From Halichondria panicea (lineage: Eukaryota > Porifera > Demospongiae > Suberitida > Halichondriidae): 64,000 nucleotides of DNA. Location of the stretch: assembly GCF_963675165.1 (NCBI RefSeq), contig NC_087381.1, forward strand, positions 5,457,378 to 5,521,377, written 5' to 3'. Below are positions 60,301 through 64,000 of the stretch, piece after piece. Each line of letters opens with the position of its first letter. Within the stretch, counting starts at the first letter, position 1. The translations under genes were made by a program, and so were the position numbers. The notes below the pieces were generated by a model that did no database searches, was not told the DNA's origin, and saw only the letters and a list, made by a program, of their open reading frames with translations.

Positions 60301-62299
60301 GGTGCAGCCAGCCAAGGTGGAGACTGTGCAGGTAATGATATCTTATACAGTACACATTCAAATGAATATCGTATAGCGGGAAACTTTCGTGAGGTGCAAC
60401 ATTTTTGTGCGTTTTTCGAGGGCAGAGCAGTCAACGCGAAACTGGGATAAACTCCCACGCACCAGTATTTCACATACAAAGCTATTGGTGGGTGTGGTTT
60501 CCTGGCATTGAAACGCGAATATTAGAACCCAAGAGCATTTCTGCTGAGGGCTCTGGAGCCAAATAGCAAAAATTTTCCGCTATACGGTACTATTACATTG
60601 TATTACAAACAAGTACAGATTGTATAATCCTTTCAAAGTCTGCCTTTTATGCATGTACATGTACAAGTGTGTATAAGGCTCTTTGTACCTGTATGCACTT
60701 TAGTAGTCGTGTAGAGAGATTGCCAGTTACAGTGTGCTTGTACTACATGCACTTCTCAACTGTTAGTTTCCTTCCACGTGCAGGGAATAGTGAAGACAAT
60801 GAAGGACTCCTTCGGGTTCATCGAGAGAGCTGACCTTGTCAAAGACGTGAGTCCTACATGTACATGTATAGCAGAACACTGTTATGATGATGAATGGTGT
60901 ACAGTGGAACCACTAATTAAATGTAGACTCCCTGAAATAAGGACACCTCTTATAATCAGAACACTCAATCAAGTCCCAACTCTAGCACATACATGTGCAT
61001 ACATGTACGAATGAACCCGTCAATAAAAAGGACGCTTTCCATAAGTTCCAAAAGTGTCCACATTTTGATTTTGCGGTTCCTCTAGGTGTAGATGCAGTTT
61101 TACACATACGATTAATAAAATGACCATGTCCCCTATCCGCCACTGTACCAGAGGAGATCGTGTACGACAGGCGCGGTGCAGCTCAAGATATTAGTCTTTG
61201 ATTGAGCACTAATTATCCGCCCACGCTGAGTTTTATTGCTGCGTGTAATCAGAGGCTAATTGCTTGAGCTGCACCGCGCCTGTTGTACATTGTGTCCCCT
61301 ATCCCCCACTGCAGCCTTACACCCACGTTACACCACTCCCCCTACAGATCTTCTTCCACTACAGTGAGGTGACTGGTGAGTCCAGTGTGGAGGTAGGCTC
61401 CTGTGTGGAGTTCGTGGTGCAGAACAGACAGGTGGGTGGTGGGCTCGGGCATTGCTGTACTGGAGATTGTATGAACAAGCGTGTAGTATGGATACACCAG
61501 TATTGCATTGTGTACATGCACATACATGTATTGTTGAAATCTAGCATGCCCTGTATTTGGACATGTAGTTCCACACTTGTATTCAACTTAGGGCCTCATT
61601 TTGTGAGATGCATGTAAGAGCAGCTTAATTTTCGTTTAAAGAGTGGATGCATGTACATGTACATGTATATGCAAAGGCTATGTGTGTTTAGTGGATGTTC
61701 GTTTCACCCCTCTCTCTTAGGGTAAGGACGTAGCTGCCAACATCCAGCTCCTCTCCGCCGGGTCAGTCCAGTTTGACGAGGTAGCGGGGGACTTCTTACA
61801 GGGGGTGGTCAAGAAACCTGTCATCCGCTCGTTCACCCACGGCCGCGGGAAGGAGACGGAGAGCACCCAGGGGGAGGTCACGTACATGGAGGACATGGAC
61901 GGGTGAGTTGATGATACTAGTATGTAGTACAATGGTTCATGAAGTTTTCCTAAGAGTACAAAATATTGTGTTGGCGGTTTGGTGCAGTGAATGTGCTTTA
62001 CAAACAGTGGCTGTAATAAAGAGGTGATCTGCTAACACATGCAATGGAGACTTTGGGGCCCATTACATGTATAAACCTGGCTGTATTATAGAGGGTGACA
62101 TGAAGTTTTTCTAGAGTGCTTGACCGTTATCGTGTATGCGAGCTATTGCATCTACATGTAGAATTGAATTGCCTCGTACAGTGAATACATGACAATGTGT
62201 TGACAGCCACTGTTGGGTAGATCAACAGTGGCTGTAATAAAACCTTGCTAATACAGTAGGTCAAAACACATGCTGCAGAGAGACTTTGTGACCCCCCCC

Positions 62300-62371
<72 letters not shown>

Positions 62372-64000
62372 CAGGGTTCGTGTGCTATCGTACAGTGACA
62401 CAGACCAGGTGGGGGACTTCACAATGCTCTCTGGGGACATAGTCAACTTCAGTCTGGCCATTGACAAGAGAGACGGCACAGAGAGAGCCACAGGTGTGAG
62501 GCTACACCGCCTGGTTGAGGAGCAGAAGGACACATCTCAGAGGGAAACGGTGGGTTCATTGTCAGTGTAACAAATATTGTGCCAAGTTAATAACAAAACC
62601 AGATCTTCACATATCTAGAGCCTGAACATTTGTAAGGCTTACAGAAAATAATGTACAGAATAGCATGTACATATACGTGTCTTTATCATAATTATCATTT
62701 TGGTTGGATTGAAAGCAAGTACATGTACATGTATGTATATGGACTCTGTACATATTAATTTGTACTGTCTTCACATCATGTCGTTATTGCCTGCCTCCCC
62801 TACAGGGTGTGGTGGCGGCACTAAGGGACGGGTTCGGGTTCATCAAGTGTGCTCAGAGGGACATGAGGATGTTCTTCCATTTCAACGAAGTCATTGATCT
62901 CGTAAGTGTGCTAATAACAAGTTTCACCAGGTGTACGTACGTTGGAACACTGCTCCATCAATGCCTGTACATGGATACAAAGAGCTATGTGTACATGTGT
63001 ACAGCGCACTAAAATAGTGTACATGAATAGGCAAATAAGTAGCCTCAGTTGAAGGCGTAGCATTGACAACCAACTATCAATGGTGTCTTTACGTGAGGCC
63101 GTACCAAAATTATGCTTAGAGTGCCAAATTGTCTAGTCATTAAAAGATGCACTAGAACAAACCAGTAACACGTATTCTAGCTGTCCTATTAGTGTGTGTT
63201 CTCTCTACATTTCAGGACCACAAACTGGCTCAGTACGACGAAGTCGAGTTCTCTGTACAGAATGTGAGTGCACTCATGTGTATAAATGTACAACATTTTA
63301 GCCAGTATACATGTAGTACAGTACAAAGGTGGTCTTGGTTGAGGGATTGTGTTGCACTATTTGGGACCTGTGGGTTCCTGACCGTTGTATTGCAGTTGCC
63401 ATTAATTTTCCTTAAGAGTGGCCATTGAGAAGGTCACCACACTGTGTACTAGTCAGCTGCCCATCACTTGTCTGTGTTACTGCAGGACTACACAAATGAG
63501 AGACTCCATGCTGTCAGGATCAAGGTCATACCCCTGGGCACTGTAAAGTTTGAGGTAAATTTAGTACAGTTACATGTATGTAGAATCACATACTTTTGTA
63601 CATGCATATACATAGAACATGTAAGACAGTATGTACATGTGTAATCATAGTATTATGAGGAAAGTTATTTGGTGGAAGCTATATTGAGTGTTGGGCCACC
63701 CAAAAGTCTGTATGAACTTTTATTGATGAATGCAGAAGTTGGTCAGAGTGGCATTCCATAAAACAGGTCACCCTCTATACAGTGTACATGATTGTACAGC
63801 TTGTACACTGTACAGTTGTACTTGTATGTGCACATTTTGCAATACGTGTACAGCTGTTAATAGGCCCCCTAGCATGCATTTGTACCTGTTAGCAGCTGTT
63901 AGCTATAATTACAGCCAGTTTAATGGGCCTCAAAGTCTCTCCATAGCACGTGTTTCAAGTAGTGTTAGTAGACCACCTCTTTATTGCAGCCACTTCTTGG
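57322..64000 (+). CDS. CSDE1: CSDE1/UNR cold-shock-domain RNA-binding protein, 5' part
   Basis: Cytoplasmic single-strand RNA-binding regulator of translation and mRNA stability. Coding exons: 57322-57330 (MFS), 57859-57953, 58179-58218, 58414-58510, 58881-59005, 59202-59279, 59469-59525, 59819-59916, 60268-60331, 60784-60846, 61348-61431, 61721-61902, 62375-62549, 62806-62901, 63216-63263, 63486-63554, 63990 onward. All phases agree. CSD signatures: RETGIIDKL then [10 protein letters not shown] and [27 protein letters not shown] and [27 protein letters not shown] and MFFHFNEV; degenerate domains between, as in CSDE1. The MFSDP start echoes the vertebrate MSFDP start. The 3' half lies beyond the window. 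Confidence 0.96.
60367..60589. mobile_element. MITE in CSDE1 intron
   Basis: Ends TATCGTATAGCGGGAAACTT and TTTTCCGCTATACGGTA; interior shared with 31995-32218. About 223 bp. Confidence 0.9.
61162..61288. mobile_element. 127-bp MITE in CSDE1 intron
   Basis: Arms 61162-61187 (GTACGACAGGCGCGGTGCAG...) and 61263-61288 are complementary over 26 bases with one mismatch. The core, with ATTATCCGCCCACGC and GAGGCTAATTGC, resembles the inverted block at about 16536-16660, suggesting one family. Confidence 0.85.
62302..62367. repeat. (CA)n microsatellite before a CSDE1 exon
   Basis: About 33 uninterrupted CA units ending 7 bases before the acceptor of the exon at 62375. Confidence 0.97.

Overview
The window is a stretch of AT-rich animal nuclear DNA. 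Genes are split by introns, many only 59-71 bp, with GT-AG junctions. Gene content (multi-sushi receptors, an HSPA12-type chaperone, TBC1D25-like RabGAP, NME5, CSDE1/UNR, and a death-fold plus NB-ARC protein), short introns and dense small inverted-repeat elements suggest an early-branching metazoan. My best guess is a sponge, probably a demosponge; that is inference and the species is not identifiable. All coding exons below were assembled by eye from splice sites, phase continuity and protein resemblance, not by alignment software.

Layout. 1-4.2 kb: 3' part of a sushi (CCP) receptor gene (+) with a transmembrane segment and a tyrosine-containing tail, followed by broken copies of its tail (4.8-6.3 kb). 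7.2-11.6 kb: 5' end of a second sushi gene (+) with signal peptide and 18 one-domain exons, amplified partly as a 711-bp three-exon unit. It is cut off by a P-element-like transposase fragment at 11.7 kb, and a stub of the expected membrane-proximal exon lies beyond. 14.4-26.1 kb: a nest of inverted-repeat DNA elements about 11.8 kb long, whose right arm is split by a 5.2-kb CACTG...CAGTG element with palindromic subterminal repeats. Unknown minus-strand exons lie inside it (15.8-16.3 kb) and beside it (26.6-27.5 kb). 28.5-31.5 kb: a second, smaller copy of the same outer family, itself hit by an 815-bp element with a clear 5-bp target duplication. 32.9-35.2 kb: intact three-exon HSPA12-like gene (+). 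35.2-41.3 kb: degenerate pieces of both neighbours plus a triplicated ~0.85-kb segment. 41.4-47.7 kb: nine-exon TBC1D25-like gene (-) with a 51-bp minisatellite and a long GT array in introns. 49.9-54.6 kb: two-exon gene (-) predicted to encode a death-fold/CARD-like, transmembrane, NB-ARC and multi-pass membrane protein. 55.1-56.8 kb: complete five-exon NME5 (-). 57.3-64.0 kb: CSDE1/UNR (+), running off the end, head to head with NME5.

The genes do not form a pathway. The receptors and the membrane NB-ARC protein look like immune or recognition genes; NME5, CSDE1, HSPA12 and TBC1D25 are conserved housekeeping or ciliary genes. The most interesting items are the membrane-embedded CARD/NB-ARC protein, the freshly amplified sushi-exon array, and the nested inverted-repeat element.
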